Below, in pieces: positions 50,704 through 59,528 of a stretch of DNA of 64,000 nt. The first letter of the stretch is position 1. Every line of letters begins with the position of its first letter. The notes under the pieces were generated by a model that did no database searches, was not told where the DNA came from, and saw nothing but the letters and a program-made list of their open reading frames with translations. The position numbers and the translations under genes are program-made. This DNA comes from an uncultured Lachnospiraceae bacterium (GTDB lineage Bacteria > Bacillota > Clostridia > Lachnospirales > Lachnospiraceae): positions 1 through 64,000 of the forward strand of contig CAJLRL010000009.1 of assembly GCA_905209075.1 (NCBI GenBank). The letters run 5' to 3'.

Positions 50704-52158
50704 ATGAAGAAGATTCTTTTTGTCGCATCGGAATGTGTTCCATTTATAAAAACAGGCGGACTTGCTGATGTATGCGGAGCACTTCCTAAAGAGTTTGATA
50801 AGAAATATTGGGATGTGAGGGTGGTTATTCCAAATTACAGCTGCATCCCGGAACATTTCAGGAACCAGTTTGAATATGTTACACATTTTTATTTGAGTTC
50901 AGGTCCATATGTTCAGGATCGGTATGTGGGTGTTTTAAAATACACATTTGATAATGTGACCTATTATTTTATTGATAATCAGGAATTTTATTCAGGTTTT
51001 ACACCATATACAAGTGACACGAAATTTGAGATAGAGAAGTTCACATTTTTTGATAAGGCAGTATTGTCTATGCTTCCGCTTATCGATTTTAAGCCGGATA
51101 TAATACATTGCCATGACTGGCAGACAGGACTTCTGCCGGTATACCTTAAAAATGAATTCGCAGCAAATCCATTTTTCTGGGGAATAAAATCAATTATTAC
51201 GATCCATAATCTTAAGTTCCAGGGAATATGGGATAAAGAATGGGTACAGGGTGTATCAGGACTTACAGATGATCTGTTTACACCGGATAAGCTTGAATTT
51301 AATAAAGATGCAAATATGCTTAAAGGTGGTCTTGTGTATGCTGATTATATAACAACTGTCAGCGATTCATATGCCAATGAAATACAGACTGACTATTACG
51401 GCGAAGGATTAAATGGACTTCTTTCGGCAAGACATTTTGATATGCAGGGAATTGTAAATGGAATAGATTACAATGCATATGATCCTGATACGGATGGGAA
51501 AATATACTGCCATTATAATGCAGAAAACTTCCGCAAGAAGAAATTTAACAACAAACTCAAGCTTCAGGAAGAACTCGGACTGGCAGTAGACAAAAAGAAA
51601 TATATGATAGGTCTGATATCAAGACTTACAGACCAGAAGGGGCTGGATCTTATAAATCATGTTATGGAGGGCATCATAGATGATTATACACAGTTTGTTG
51701 TGATCGGAACAGGTGATCCCCAATATGAAAATATGTTCAGACATTATGCATGGAAATATCCGGACAGAGTATCTGCAAATATATGTTATTCGGATGATCT
51801 TGCACATAAGCTATATGCGGCAGCAGATGCATTCCTTATGCCGTCAAGGTTCGAGCCATGTGGACTTACACAGCTTATCTCATTCAGGTATGGAACAGTT
51901 CCAATCGTCAGGGAGACAGGCGGACTCAGGGATACGGTAAAGGCATATAATGAATATGAAAACTCAGGAGATGGTTTTTCATTTTCAAATTATAACGCTG
52001 ACGAAATGTTATCTGTCATCAATTATTCAAAACATATTTTCTTTGATAAAAAAAGAGAATGGAACCAGATGGTTGACAGAGGAATGGCAAACGATTTCTC
52101 GTGGAATGCTTCAAAATACAAATACGAAGGATTATATAATTATCTTCTCGGAGAATAA
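50704..52158 (+). CDS. glgA: Glycogen synthase (ADP-glucose type)
   Basis: A 484-residue GT5 glycosyltransferase adding glucose from ADP-glucose to glycogen. The N-terminal KTGGLADVCGALPKEF loop binds ADP-glucose, HCHDWQTGLLPVYL follows, and the C-terminal domain contains RFEPCGLTQLISFRYG with the catalytic Glu pair and ETGGLRDTV. ATG 50704 is used because GGGAGGGG is spaced correctly before it. Other glycogen genes are absent nearby. The GH13 enzymes at 4.9-8.3 kb may work on the same glucan pool. A terminator follows. Confidence 0.95.
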   Translation: MKKILFVASECVPFIKTGGLADVCGALPKEFDKKYWDVRVVIPNYSCIPEHFRNQFEYVTHFYLSSGPYVQDRYVGVLKYTFDNVTYYFIDNQEFYSGFTPYTSDTKFEIEKFTFFDKAVLSMLPLIDFKPDIIHCHDWQTGLLPVYLKNEFAANPFFWGIKSIITIHNLKFQGIWDKEWVQGVSGLTDDLFTPDKLEFNKDANMLKGGLVYADYITTVSDSYANEIQTDYYGEGLNGLLSARHFDMQGIVNGIDYNAYDPDTDGKIYCHYNAENFRKKKFNNKLKLQEELGLAVDKKKYMIGLISRLTDQKGLDLINHVMEGIIDDYTQFVVIGTGDPQYENMFRHYAWKYPDRVSANICYSDDLAHKLYAAADAFLMPSRFEPCGLTQLISFRYGTVPIVRETGGLRDTVKAYNEYENSGDGFSFSNYNADEMLSVINYSKHIFFDKKREWNQMVDRGMANDFSWNASKYKYEGLYNYLLGE

Positions 52159-52180
52159 TATACATAATAGTGCTAATAAT

Positions 52181-52209
52181 AAGTGTGGGCTTTGTGCCCA
52201 CACTTTTGT
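52181..52209 (+). terminator. Intrinsic terminator of glgA
   Basis: AAGTGTGGGC and GCCCACACTT pair around a 5-nt loop; TTTTGTTT follows. Confidence 0.88.
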
Positions 52210-52276
52210 TTATGATCAAATTGTTTTACATGAACAAGGTTACGGCATTATTTATGTAAACGGCAAGGAGCAGGAA

Positions 52277-52927
52277 ATGGAGAATAAAGATGAAAATATA
52301 GTTGAATTCGGACAGGGCGGGGAAAATAATATTTTTTTGATGTCTATAATTGGAGAGGTTGAAGGGCATGATTGTCTTCCACAGAACTCAAAGACTACAA
52401 AATATGAGCATCTGCTTCCGAAACTGGCACTTGTTGAGGAGGATGACAGGATCGACGGACTTCTTATACTTATAAACACAGTTGGAGGGGATGTAGAGTG
52501 CGGGCTTGCAATAGCGGAGATGATAGCATCCATAAGTAAACCGACAGTGTCGCTTGTTTTAGGTGGAAGCCATTCGATAGGAGTTCCGCTTGCAGTAGCA
52601 GCAGATTATTCATTTATAGTAGAAAGCGCTACAATGATAATCCATCCCGTAAGACTAAGCGGAACAGTTATAGGAGCCAAGGCTACATTTGATTATTTTA
52701 AGCAGATACAGCAAAGGATCATAAGCTTTGTATCACAGCACAGTAAGATAGAGCCGGACCGGATGGAAAAAATGATGATGAATACAAAAATGCTGACGAA
52801 AGATCTGGGGACTGTGCTTGTTGGAAAAGAGGCTGTAAAAGAGGGAATTATAGACGAAGTCGGTGGAATAAGCAGTGCATATCATAAAATATACGAATTA
52901 ATGAAAAAAAAACCACAAATTAAGTAA
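52277..52927 (+). CDS. tepA: ClpP-like protease, TepA (YmfB) type
   Basis: A 216-residue ClpP-fold serine protease. Ser100 lies in GGSHSIGVPLAVA and His123 in IIHPVRLSG, matching the catalytic spacing of ClpP; INTVGGDVECGLAIAE is the oligomer loop. It is placed directly before ftsK/spoIIIE, as tepA is in Bacillus. No ClpX-type ATPase is adjacent. ATG 52277 follows AAGGAG; longer open reading upstream would run through the glgA end. TepA of Bacillus has been linked to protein export and spore small-protein degradation. Confidence 0.88.
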   Translation: MENKDENIVEFGQGGENNIFLMSIIGEVEGHDCLPQNSKTTKYEHLLPKLALVEEDDRIDGLLILINTVGGDVECGLAIAEMIASISKPTVSLVLGGSHSIGVPLAVAADYSFIVESATMIIHPVRLSGTVIGAKATFDYFKQIQQRIISFVSQHSKIEPDRMEKMMMNTKMLTKDLGTVLVGKEAVKEGIIDEVGGISSAYHKIYELMKKKPQIK

Positions 52928-52970
52928 AACATGCTATAATGGACTGGATAAACTTTTGGAGGTTAGTTAC

Positions 52971-55547
52971 ATGGCAGCGAGGAAAAAATCCTCATCTAAA
53001 CGTAAGACAAAAAAAGAACAGATGGAAGAGCAGGCAAAGATAGCAGCCTTTAAAAAAGAAACATTTCTTTGGATAGTAGTTGCAGTTTCCATTCTGCTAT
53101 TTATCAGTAATATGGGCATAGGAGGCCATGTGGGAGGCACAGTAAGTGGCTTCCTTTTTGGCGTATTTGGTATGGTGGCATATATATTTCCTATAGTTTT
53201 GCTTGTAGGAACTTTTTTTGCTGTATCGAACAAGGACAATGCTTTTGCAATTTTAAAACTTATTTCTTCTTTAGTGTTTATATGGTTCATATGTGTCTTT
53301 TTATACCTTGCAGTATATGGAAGTGATGCTGTAAGCCCGGCGGTAGCATACAGTGACAGTGTCAGAAGACGCTCTGGCGGTGGATTTATAGGAGCAGTAT
53401 TTGGATATATTTTTGTGCCGGCATTCGGAGTCATAGGTTCATATGTGATTGATGTGGCTGTACTTATTATATGTATAGTACTCATAACGGGAAAATCTGT
53501 TATGAAATCCGTAAAACACAGTGGAAAAAAAGTCTATGAGTCAGCAAGGGAAAACAACGAAAGATATCAGGAATACAGACAGAGCCGAAGCGAAGAAAAA
53601 GCAAAAAGGCGCATGGATAAAAAAATTACAGGTGTTTCACTTGACACAAAAATACAGGATCCAAAACAGGCTAAACTGTATGATGATATGGGTGAGATAC
53701 ATATAGAAAATTATCCTGAAATGCCGGATATAAAAGAAGAAAAACATACAAAACTAAATACATCTTCAGCGAAAAAAGGACAGGACAAAACATCAGATAC
53801 AGGCATCACCGAAACGAAAAAACCGTTGATATCAGGAATAATAGAGCCTGAACCTGTGGAACAAAAGGATATGCATGAAGCTGTTAAACCACAGATTGCC
53901 GGAGCAAAAGATATGATACCGGTCAGTGAAACGGAGCCGTTAAATGAGCCTCCGGTGGCTGAAAGGACAAAGAGACGTACTAAGTCAAATCAGGATGATA
54001 TGCAAAAAGAGGTTGCAAATGTAGCCAGGGAAATACAAAATAGTAATGAAGCATCAAATAATTATGAGTTCCCTACAGTAGATCTTCTTGCAAAGGCAAA
54101 AGGTGGCAGTACAGGAAATACACAGGCAGAGCTTATGGAAACAGCTGCGAAACTTGAACAAACACTTAAAGTTTTCGGCGTAAATGCAAAGGTAAATAAT
54201 ATAAGCTGCGGACCGGCTGTTACAAGATTTGAGATCACACCGGAAATGGGTGTAAAGGTAAGTAAGATCGTAAATCTTGCAGATGACATAAAGCTTAATC
54301 TGGCAGCAGCTGACATAAGGATAGAAGCACCTATTCCGGGAAAAGCGGCAGTAGGAATTGAGGTTCCGAACAGACAGAGTGTTGCTGTATCATTCAGGGA
54401 ACTCGTGGAATCAGAAGAATTTAAGAGTGCACGATCAAAGATTGCGTTTGCTGTAGGAAAGGATATTGCGGGAAAAGTTAAGGTCGCAGATATAGCCAAA
54501 ATGCCGCATCTTCTTATCGCAGGAGCCACTGGCTCAGGTAAATCAGTATGTATCAATACTATTATTATGAGTATTTTATACAAGGCAAAACCTGATGAAG
54601 TAAAACTTATAATGATAGATCCAAAGGTAGTTGAGCTTAGTGTATACAATGGAATACCGCATCTTATGATACCGGTAGTGACAGACCCTAAAAAAGCGGC
54701 AGGAGCTTTAAACTGGGCTGTTGCGGAAATGACAGACCGGTATCAGAAATTTGCAGAGACAAATGTCAGGGAAATAAATGGATATAATGAAAAGATAGAT
54801 TCGCTTGAAGTTATGGAGGGGCAGGAAAAACCAAAGAAAATGCCTCAGATCGTAATTATTGTGGACGAGCTGGCAGACCTTATGATGGTTGCATCAAAAG
54901 ATGTAGAGGAAGCGATATGCCGCCTCGCACAGCTTGCAAGGGCAGCTGGAATACATCTTATAATCGCAACGCAGCGTCCATCGGTAAATGTCATAACAGG
55001 ACTTATTAAGGCAAATATGCCAAGCAGGATTGCTTTTGCAGTTACAAGTGGTGTGGACAGCCGCACGATTCTTGATATGAATGGAGCCGAAAAGCTTTTA
55101 GGAAAAGGAGATATGTTGTTTGATCCGCAGGGAGTGCCTAAACCTCTTCGTGTGCAGGGTGCATTTGTATCTGACAAAGAGGTATCAGAGGTGGTAAACT
55201 ACATTATGGAACATAATGAAAATGCGGATTACAGCAGTGATATCCAGCAAAAAATGGACAGCATGGCAAACAGTACTGGAAATAATACTGTTTCTATTTC
55301 AGATATAGAATCCCAGGATGATGGACGGGATGCTTATTTCTCAGAGGCAGCATCTATAATTACCGACAAAGAAAAGGCTTCTATCGGTATGCTGCAGCGA
55401 TACCTCAAAGTGGGATTTAACCGTGCTGCAAGGATTATGGATCAGCTGGAGGAAGCTGGTGTGGTAGGACCGGAAGAGGGAACAAAACCGAGAAAAGTTC
55501 TGGTTACCAAAGAGGAACTTGAAACAATATTAGCAAACAATAATTAG
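52971..55547 (+). CDS. ftsK: DNA translocase FtsK/SpoIIIE
   Basis: An 858-residue septal DNA pump. Residues 1-180 contain about four to five membrane helices; 180-380 is a charged linker; the motor has Walker A GATGSGKS at 518-525, Walker B VIIVDELADLMM and ATQRPSVNVITGLIKAN. The C-terminal gamma winged helix (ASIGMLQRYLKVGFNRAARI) recognises polar chromosome sequences. GGAGG precedes ATG 52971. Only one such gene is visible, so it may serve both division and sporulation. tepA upstream supports the SpoIIIE-type neighbourhood. Confidence 0.95.
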   Translation: MAARKKSSSKRKTKKEQMEEQAKIAAFKKETFLWIVVAVSILLFISNMGIGGHVGGTVSGFLFGVFGMVAYIFPIVLLVGTFFAVSNKDNAFAILKLISSLVFIWFICVFLYLAVYGSDAVSPAVAYSDSVRRRSGGGFIGAVFGYIFVPAFGVIGSYVIDVAVLIICIVLITGKSVMKSVKHSGKKVYESARENNERYQEYRQSRSEEKAKRRMDKKITGVSLDTKIQDPKQAKLYDDMGEIHIENYPEMPDIKEEKHTKLNTSSAKKGQDKTSDTGITETKKPLISGIIEPEPVEQKDMHEAVKPQIAGAKDMIPVSETEPLNEPPVAERTKRRTKSNQDDMQKEVANVAREIQNSNEASNNYEFPTVDLLAKAKGGSTGNTQAELMETAAKLEQTLKVFGVNAKVNNISCGPAVTRFEITPEMGVKVSKIVNLADDIKLNLAAADIRIEAPIPGKAAVGIEVPNRQSVAVSFRELVESEEFKSARSKIAFAVGKDIAGKVKVADIAKMPHLLIAGATGSGKSVCINTIIMSILYKAKPDEVKLIMIDPKVVELSVYNGIPHLMIPVVTDPKKAAGALNWAVAEMTDRYQKFAETNVREINGYNEKIDSLEVMEGQEKPKKMPQIVIIVDELADLMMVASKDVEEAICRLAQLARAAGIHLIIATQRPSVNVITGLIKANMPSRIAFAVTSGVDSRTILDMNGAEKLLGKGDMLFDPQGVPKPLRVQGAFVSDKEVSEVVNYIMEHNENADYSSDIQQKMDSMANSTGNNTVSISDIESQDDGRDAYFSEAASIITDKEKASIGMLQRYLKVGFNRAARIMDQLEEAGVVGPEEGTKPRKVLVTKEELETILANNN

Positions 55548-55564
55548 TTTTATGGAGGAGAAAG

Positions 55565-57235
55565 ATGAAAACAGATATTCAGATTGCACAGGAGACAAAA
55601 ATGTTACCGATTAAGGAAGTAGCTGCTTCAATCGGAATTAAAGAGGATGACCTTGAATTATATGGCAAATATAAAGCAAAAATTTCTGATAACCTTATAA
55701 ATGAATCAAAAAACAATAAAGATGGAAAGCTTATACTTGTAACAGCTATAAATCCAACTCCGGCAGGAGAGGGAAAGACAACTACAAGTGTCGGACTTGG
55801 AGAGGCCTTTGGACGTCTTGGAAAGAAGGCTCTCATAGCACTTCGTGAGCCATCACTTGGACCATGTTTTGGTATAAAAGGCGGAGCGGCAGGAGGCGGA
55901 TATGCCCAGGTCGTGCCTATGGAAGATTTAAATCTTCACTTTACAGGGGATTTTCATGCTATAACTTCTGCAAACAATCTGCTTGCAGCTTTACTGGACA
56001 ACCATATCCAGCAGGGAAACGAGCTTGGTATCGATCCAAGACAGATAGTATGGAAAAGATGTATGGATATGAATGACCGTGTTCTTAGAAACATTGTTGT
56101 CGGGCTTGGAAGCAAGATGGATGGAATGGTGAGAGAAGACCATTTTGTGATAACAGTTGCATCAGAGATAATGGCCATATTATGTCTTGCGGATGATATG
56201 GCAGACTTAAAGAGACGGCTTGCAAAGATCATTGTAGCATATACATTTGATGGAAAACCGGTAACAGCAGGAGACTTGAAGGCCACAGGATCTATGGCTG
56301 CACTTCTTAAGGATGCGCTTAAGCCTAATCTTATCCAGACACTTGAACATACACCGGCATTGGTTCATGGAGGACCATTTGCTAATATTGCGCATGGCTG
56401 TAATAGTGTACGTGCTACAAAGACAGCACTTAAACTTGCAGATTATGTTATAACAGAAGCAGGATTTGGAGCTGACCTTGGAGCAGAAAAATTCTTCGAC
56501 ATCAAGTGCCGTATGGCAGGTCTTAAGCCGGATGCTGTAGTACTGGTCGCTACAGTCCGTGCTCTTAAATATAACGGTGGAGTTCCAAAGGATGAGCTTT
56601 CTGCAGAGAATCTTGATGCATTGAAAAAAGGTATCGTAAACCTCGAAAAACACATTGAGAATCTTCAGAAGTTCGGGGTGCCGGTTGTGGTTACGCTCAA
56701 CTCATTTATAACAGACACAAAAGAAGAAACAGACTATATTGAGAAGTTCTGTAAAGACAGAGGCTGTGAATTTGCACTTTCAGAAGTCTGGGAGAAAGGT
56801 GGAGAAGGTGGAATAGAGCTTGCCAACAGAGTGCTTTATACACTTGAAAATAAAGAGAGTAATTTTAAAGTCCTTTATGATGATTCGCTTTCACTCAAAG
56901 AGAAGATAGAAAAGATCGCAAAAGAAATATATGGAGCTGATGGTGTTACATATACAGCCGCTGCTGAAAAAGAGTTAAAGAGAATAACAGATCTTGGAAT
57001 GGGAGATTTCCCGGTATGTATGGCAAAAACACAGTATTCACTTTCTGATGATGCAAAAAAACTTGGAAGACCTAGTGGGTTCAAGATCAATGTGCGCGAG
57101 GTATATGCATCTGCAGGTGCAGGATTTGTTGTAGCAATAAATGGTGCTATTATGACAATGCCTGGACTTTCAAAGAAACCGGCGGCTTATGGAATTGATG
57201 TTGATGATAACGGCGTGATAACAGGACTGTTTTAG
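55565..57235 (+). CDS. fhs: Formate-tetrahydrofolate ligase
   Basis: A 556-residue enzyme making 10-formyl-THF from formate, ATP and THF. The P-loop PAGEGKTTTSVGLGEAF, LREPSLGPCFGIKGGAAGGG and the C-terminal GFVVAINGAIMTMPGLSKKP are family hallmarks. Its 18-nt distance from ftsK and 8-nt distance to folD suggest read-through from ftsK and an fhs-folD unit. In anaerobes the pair supplies one-carbon groups for purines and serine; no other Wood-Ljungdahl gene is in the window. TGGAGGAG precedes ATG. Confidence 0.97.
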   Translation: MKTDIQIAQETKMLPIKEVAASIGIKEDDLELYGKYKAKISDNLINESKNNKDGKLILVTAINPTPAGEGKTTTSVGLGEAFGRLGKKALIALREPSLGPCFGIKGGAAGGGYAQVVPMEDLNLHFTGDFHAITSANNLLAALLDNHIQQGNELGIDPRQIVWKRCMDMNDRVLRNIVVGLGSKMDGMVREDHFVITVASEIMAILCLADDMADLKRRLAKIIVAYTFDGKPVTAGDLKATGSMAALLKDALKPNLIQTLEHTPALVHGGPFANIAHGCNSVRATKTALKLADYVITEAGFGADLGAEKFFDIKCRMAGLKPDAVVLVATVRALKYNGGVPKDELSAENLDALKKGIVNLEKHIENLQKFGVPVVVTLNSFITDTKEETDYIEKFCKDRGCEFALSEVWEKGGEGGIELANRVLYTLENKESNFKVLYDDSLSLKEKIEKIAKEIYGADGVTYTAAAEKELKRITDLGMGDFPVCMAKTQYSLSDDAKKLGRPSGFKINVREVYASAGAGFVVAINGAIMTMPGLSKKPAAYGIDVDDNGVITGLF

Positions 57236-57243
57236 GAGGGAAA

Positions 57244-58089
57244 ATGGCTAAACTTATAGATGGAAAAGAAATCTCGAAAAACATAAAGGACGAACTTAAG
57301 GAAAAAGTGGCAACACTTAAAAAAGAGGGAAAAGAATGCACACTTGCGGTAATACAGGTTGGAGCAGATCCGGCTTCAAGTGTCTATGTTAGAAATAAAA
57401 AAAGAGCATGTGAGTATGTGGGAATAAGATCTTTATCATATGAGCTTCCAGAAAAAACAACACAGGAAGAATTACTTGCACTTATCGATAAACTTAATAA
57501 AGATGACAGTGTCCATGGAATACTCTGCCAGCTTCCACTGCCGGGACATATAGATGAGGATCTGGTTATAGAGTCTATATCGCCTAAAAAGGATGTAGAT
57601 GGTTTTTCTCCTGTGAGTGTTGGATCACTCGTGATAGGAAGGAAAGGATTTGTATCATGTACACCTGCCGGAATTATAGAACTCTTAAAGAGAAGCAATA
57701 TAGAAATTTCCGGAAAGCATTGCGTTGTGATCGGAAGAAGTAATATTGTCGGAAAACCAATGGCTCTGCTGATGCTAAGAGAGAATGCCACTGTCACAGT
57801 ATGTCACTCAAAGACAAAAAATCTTAAAGAGATATGCCGTCAGGCGGATATACTTATTGTTGCAATTGGAAAGAAAGAATTCGTTGATGCATCATTTGTA
57901 AAAGATGATGCGGTTGTTATTGACGTGGGAATTCACAGAGACGAAAATAATAAGCTTTATGGAGATGTTAAATTTGATGAAGTTGAAAAGAAGGCTTCAT
58001 ATATTACACCGGTTCCTGGTGGTGTCGGACCTATGACCATAGCAATGCTGATGAGCAATTGTGTTTCTGCTATGGAAATGTATTTTTAG
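57244..58089 (+). CDS. folD: Methylene-THF dehydrogenase / methenyl-THF cyclohydrolase
   Basis: A 281-residue bifunctional enzyme interconverting methylene-, methenyl- and 10-formyl-THF with NADP. The active-site Y-x3-K is in SSVYVRNKKRACE; CQLPLPGHI, VGRSNIVGKPMALLML and the C-terminal PVPGGVGPMTIAML are typical. GGAGG precedes ATG. It follows fhs by 8 nt and acts in the same path. Confidence 0.97.
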   Translation: MAKLIDGKEISKNIKDELKEKVATLKKEGKECTLAVIQVGADPASSVYVRNKKRACEYVGIRSLSYELPEKTTQEELLALIDKLNKDDSVHGILCQLPLPGHIDEDLVIESISPKKDVDGFSPVSVGSLVIGRKGFVSCTPAGIIELLKRSNIEISGKHCVVIGRSNIVGKPMALLMLRENATVTVCHSKTKNLKEICRQADILIVAIGKKEFVDASFVKDDAVVIDVGIHRDENNKLYGDVKFDEVEKKASYITPVPGGVGPMTIAMLMSNCVSAMEMYF

Positions 58090-58107
58090 TCTAAGAGGAA
58101 TGTAATT

Positions 58108-59307
58108 ATGAAGTGTGAAAATTGTGGCGCAGAGCTTAGGGAAGGAAGCGTATACTGTATGGTGTGCGGCAAGCCCGTCCAGATAGTTCCGGATTATAAT
58201 GCCTTTGATGATTATTTGGATAATCTTGTGGGTGAAGATAAGTCTTCATCCATTGAAAAAAATCCATACAATAATAAAAATACGATTAAACAGGCACAAC
58301 AGCCAGTAAAAAGACCTGTTAAAGATCATAAAGAGGATAGTAAAGTAAAAACAGAAGTTGTAAAAAAGAAAAAGCAGCAGAAAAAGATGATTATCATATC
58401 TGTTATTGTAATAATCATTGCTTTGATAATTCTTACAGCGACTATAACTGCAAACATTAAAAAGCAGCATGATAATTCGGTTGATTACCAGATAAAAATG
58501 GCTAAGGAATCACTAAAAAATGGCGATACGGACGATGCAGTTTCATATTATGATAAGGCATTGTCACTTGACAGTGATAATACAGATGTAAGATTTTCGC
58601 TGGCTGAAATATATATGGATCAAAAAGATATAGATGCAGCTAAGATTCTTTATCAGGAAATAATAAGTATTGATCCGGACAATGTTGAGGCTTACAAAGC
58701 ACTCATATCAACATATGAGGATGAAAAGGATTATGATGCGATAGTTGCACTTTCGAATGAGAGTGACAGCAGCGATGTAAAAAAACTGTTTGATCCATAC
58801 ATTGTAGATGAACCACAGTTTAGTCCGGCGGCCGGAAAATATGAAGAGGTAACGGATGTAAGGATAAAGGCAGATTCTGATGTAAAAATATATTATACAC
58901 TTGATAATTCTGATCCGAAGGAAAATGGAAAAATATATTCAAATCCTATTCATCTTGATGGCGAAAGGACATACAAAGTAAAAGCTGTTGCTGTTGACTC
59001 AAGAGGCATATATAGTGATATTGTTTCAAAGGAATACAAAATTGAATTTAAGGAACCGGATGCTCCTGTTGTGGATCCTGATGGTGGAACATTTGGTGCA
59101 CAAAGTTATATCACTATGACTGCTGAGGATAACTGTAAAATATATTACACATGGGACGGCTCAGATCCTGATGAGAGTTCATCTGAATATACAGAACCGG
59201 TTGAGATACCTGTTGGAAATAATGTGTTATCGGTTATAGCGATAGACCAGACAACTGGAAAGCGCAGTGACATATATAGAAACAGATATGAGTTTTATGC
59301 AAATTAA
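58108..59307 (+). CDS. Zinc-ribbon/TPR membrane protein with chitobiase-C-like repeats
   Basis: A 399-residue protein. Residues 1-22 hold a four-Cys zinc ribbon (CENCGAELREGSVYCMVCG), followed by a polar linker, one membrane helix (about 95-114, IIISVIVIIIALIILTATIT), two to three TPR units (about 130-205) and two beta-rich CHB_HEX_C_1-like repeats (VKIYYTLDNSDPKENGK; CKIYYTWDGSDPDESSSEY). Zinc ribbon in, repeats out is the likely topology. It follows folD by 18 nt but is not related to folate. A MITE has inserted exactly at its stop codon. Role unknown; an envelope-binding or sensory protein is plausible. Confidence 0.82.
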   Translation: MKCENCGAELREGSVYCMVCGKPVQIVPDYNAFDDYLDNLVGEDKSSSIEKNPYNNKNTIKQAQQPVKRPVKDHKEDSKVKTEVVKKKKQQKKMIIISVIVIIIALIILTATITANIKKQHDNSVDYQIKMAKESLKNGDTDDAVSYYDKALSLDSDNTDVRFSLAEIYMDQKDIDAAKILYQEIISIDPDNVEAYKALISTYEDEKDYDAIVALSNESDSSDVKKLFDPYIVDEPQFSPAAGKYEEVTDVRIKADSDVKIYYTLDNSDPKENGKIYSNPIHLDGERTYKVKAVAVDSRGIYSDIVSKEYKIEFKEPDAPVVDPDGGTFGAQSYITMTAEDNCKIYYTWDGSDPDESSSEYTEPVEIPVGNNVLSVIAIDQTTGKRSDIYRNRYEFYAN

Positions 59308-59309
59308 AA
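59302..59309. repeat. Left target-site duplication
   Basis: AATTAAAA, identical to 59456-59463, includes the TAA stop codon (59305-59307) of the preceding gene. Confidence 0.85.
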
Positions 59310-59455
59310 GTTACTGTTCACACCTAACAGTGCGACCAGCAACGATTACAGCCCATTTAAAATGCCTCTACGAGGCAGGGCTGTAATCACTCAATAATTA
59401 ACACTATGGCGCATAGCTTGACAGCGCAGTGTCAAGCTTGCGTGTGAACAGTAAC
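59310..59455. mobile_element. MITE-like element with TIRs and internal hairpins
   Basis: A 146-bp non-coding insertion. The ends are perfect 14-bp inverted repeats GTTACTGTTCACAC and GTGTGAACAGTAAC, and the element is bracketed by 8-bp direct repeats AATTAAAA. Internally there are hairpins: GATTACAGCCC/GGGCTGTAATC with inner GCCTC/GAGGC, CTATG/CATAG, and GCTTGACA/TGTCAAGC. It has no ORF and so needs a transposase in trans. A perfect duplication implies a recent insertion. A 34-bp left-end relative lies at 10192-10225 and a 40-bp inner relative at 33391-33430. Confidence 0.88.
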
Positions 59456-59463
59456 AATTAAAA
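59456..59463. repeat. Right target-site duplication
   Basis: AATTAAAA, the second copy of the 8-bp sequence flanking the MITE-like element. Confidence 0.85.
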
Positions 59464-59474
59464 CTTATATATAC

Positions 59475-59515
59475 AAAAAAGGCGGAATCACAGAATTGTG
59501 ATCCCGCCTTTTTGT
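59475..59515. terminator. Bidirectional terminator between the TPR gene and the DUF5050 gene
   Basis: GGCGGAATCAC and GTGATCCCGCC pair (one mismatch), with As on the left and Ts on the right. The MITE separates it from its presumed + strand gene. Confidence 0.88.
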
Positions 59516-59528
59516 GGCAGATTTTGAA

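Noticed and set aside
55548..55564. Looked for a tetrahydrofolate riboswitch before fhs
   Set aside because: Only 17 nt separate ftsK from fhs, leaving no space for an aptamer.
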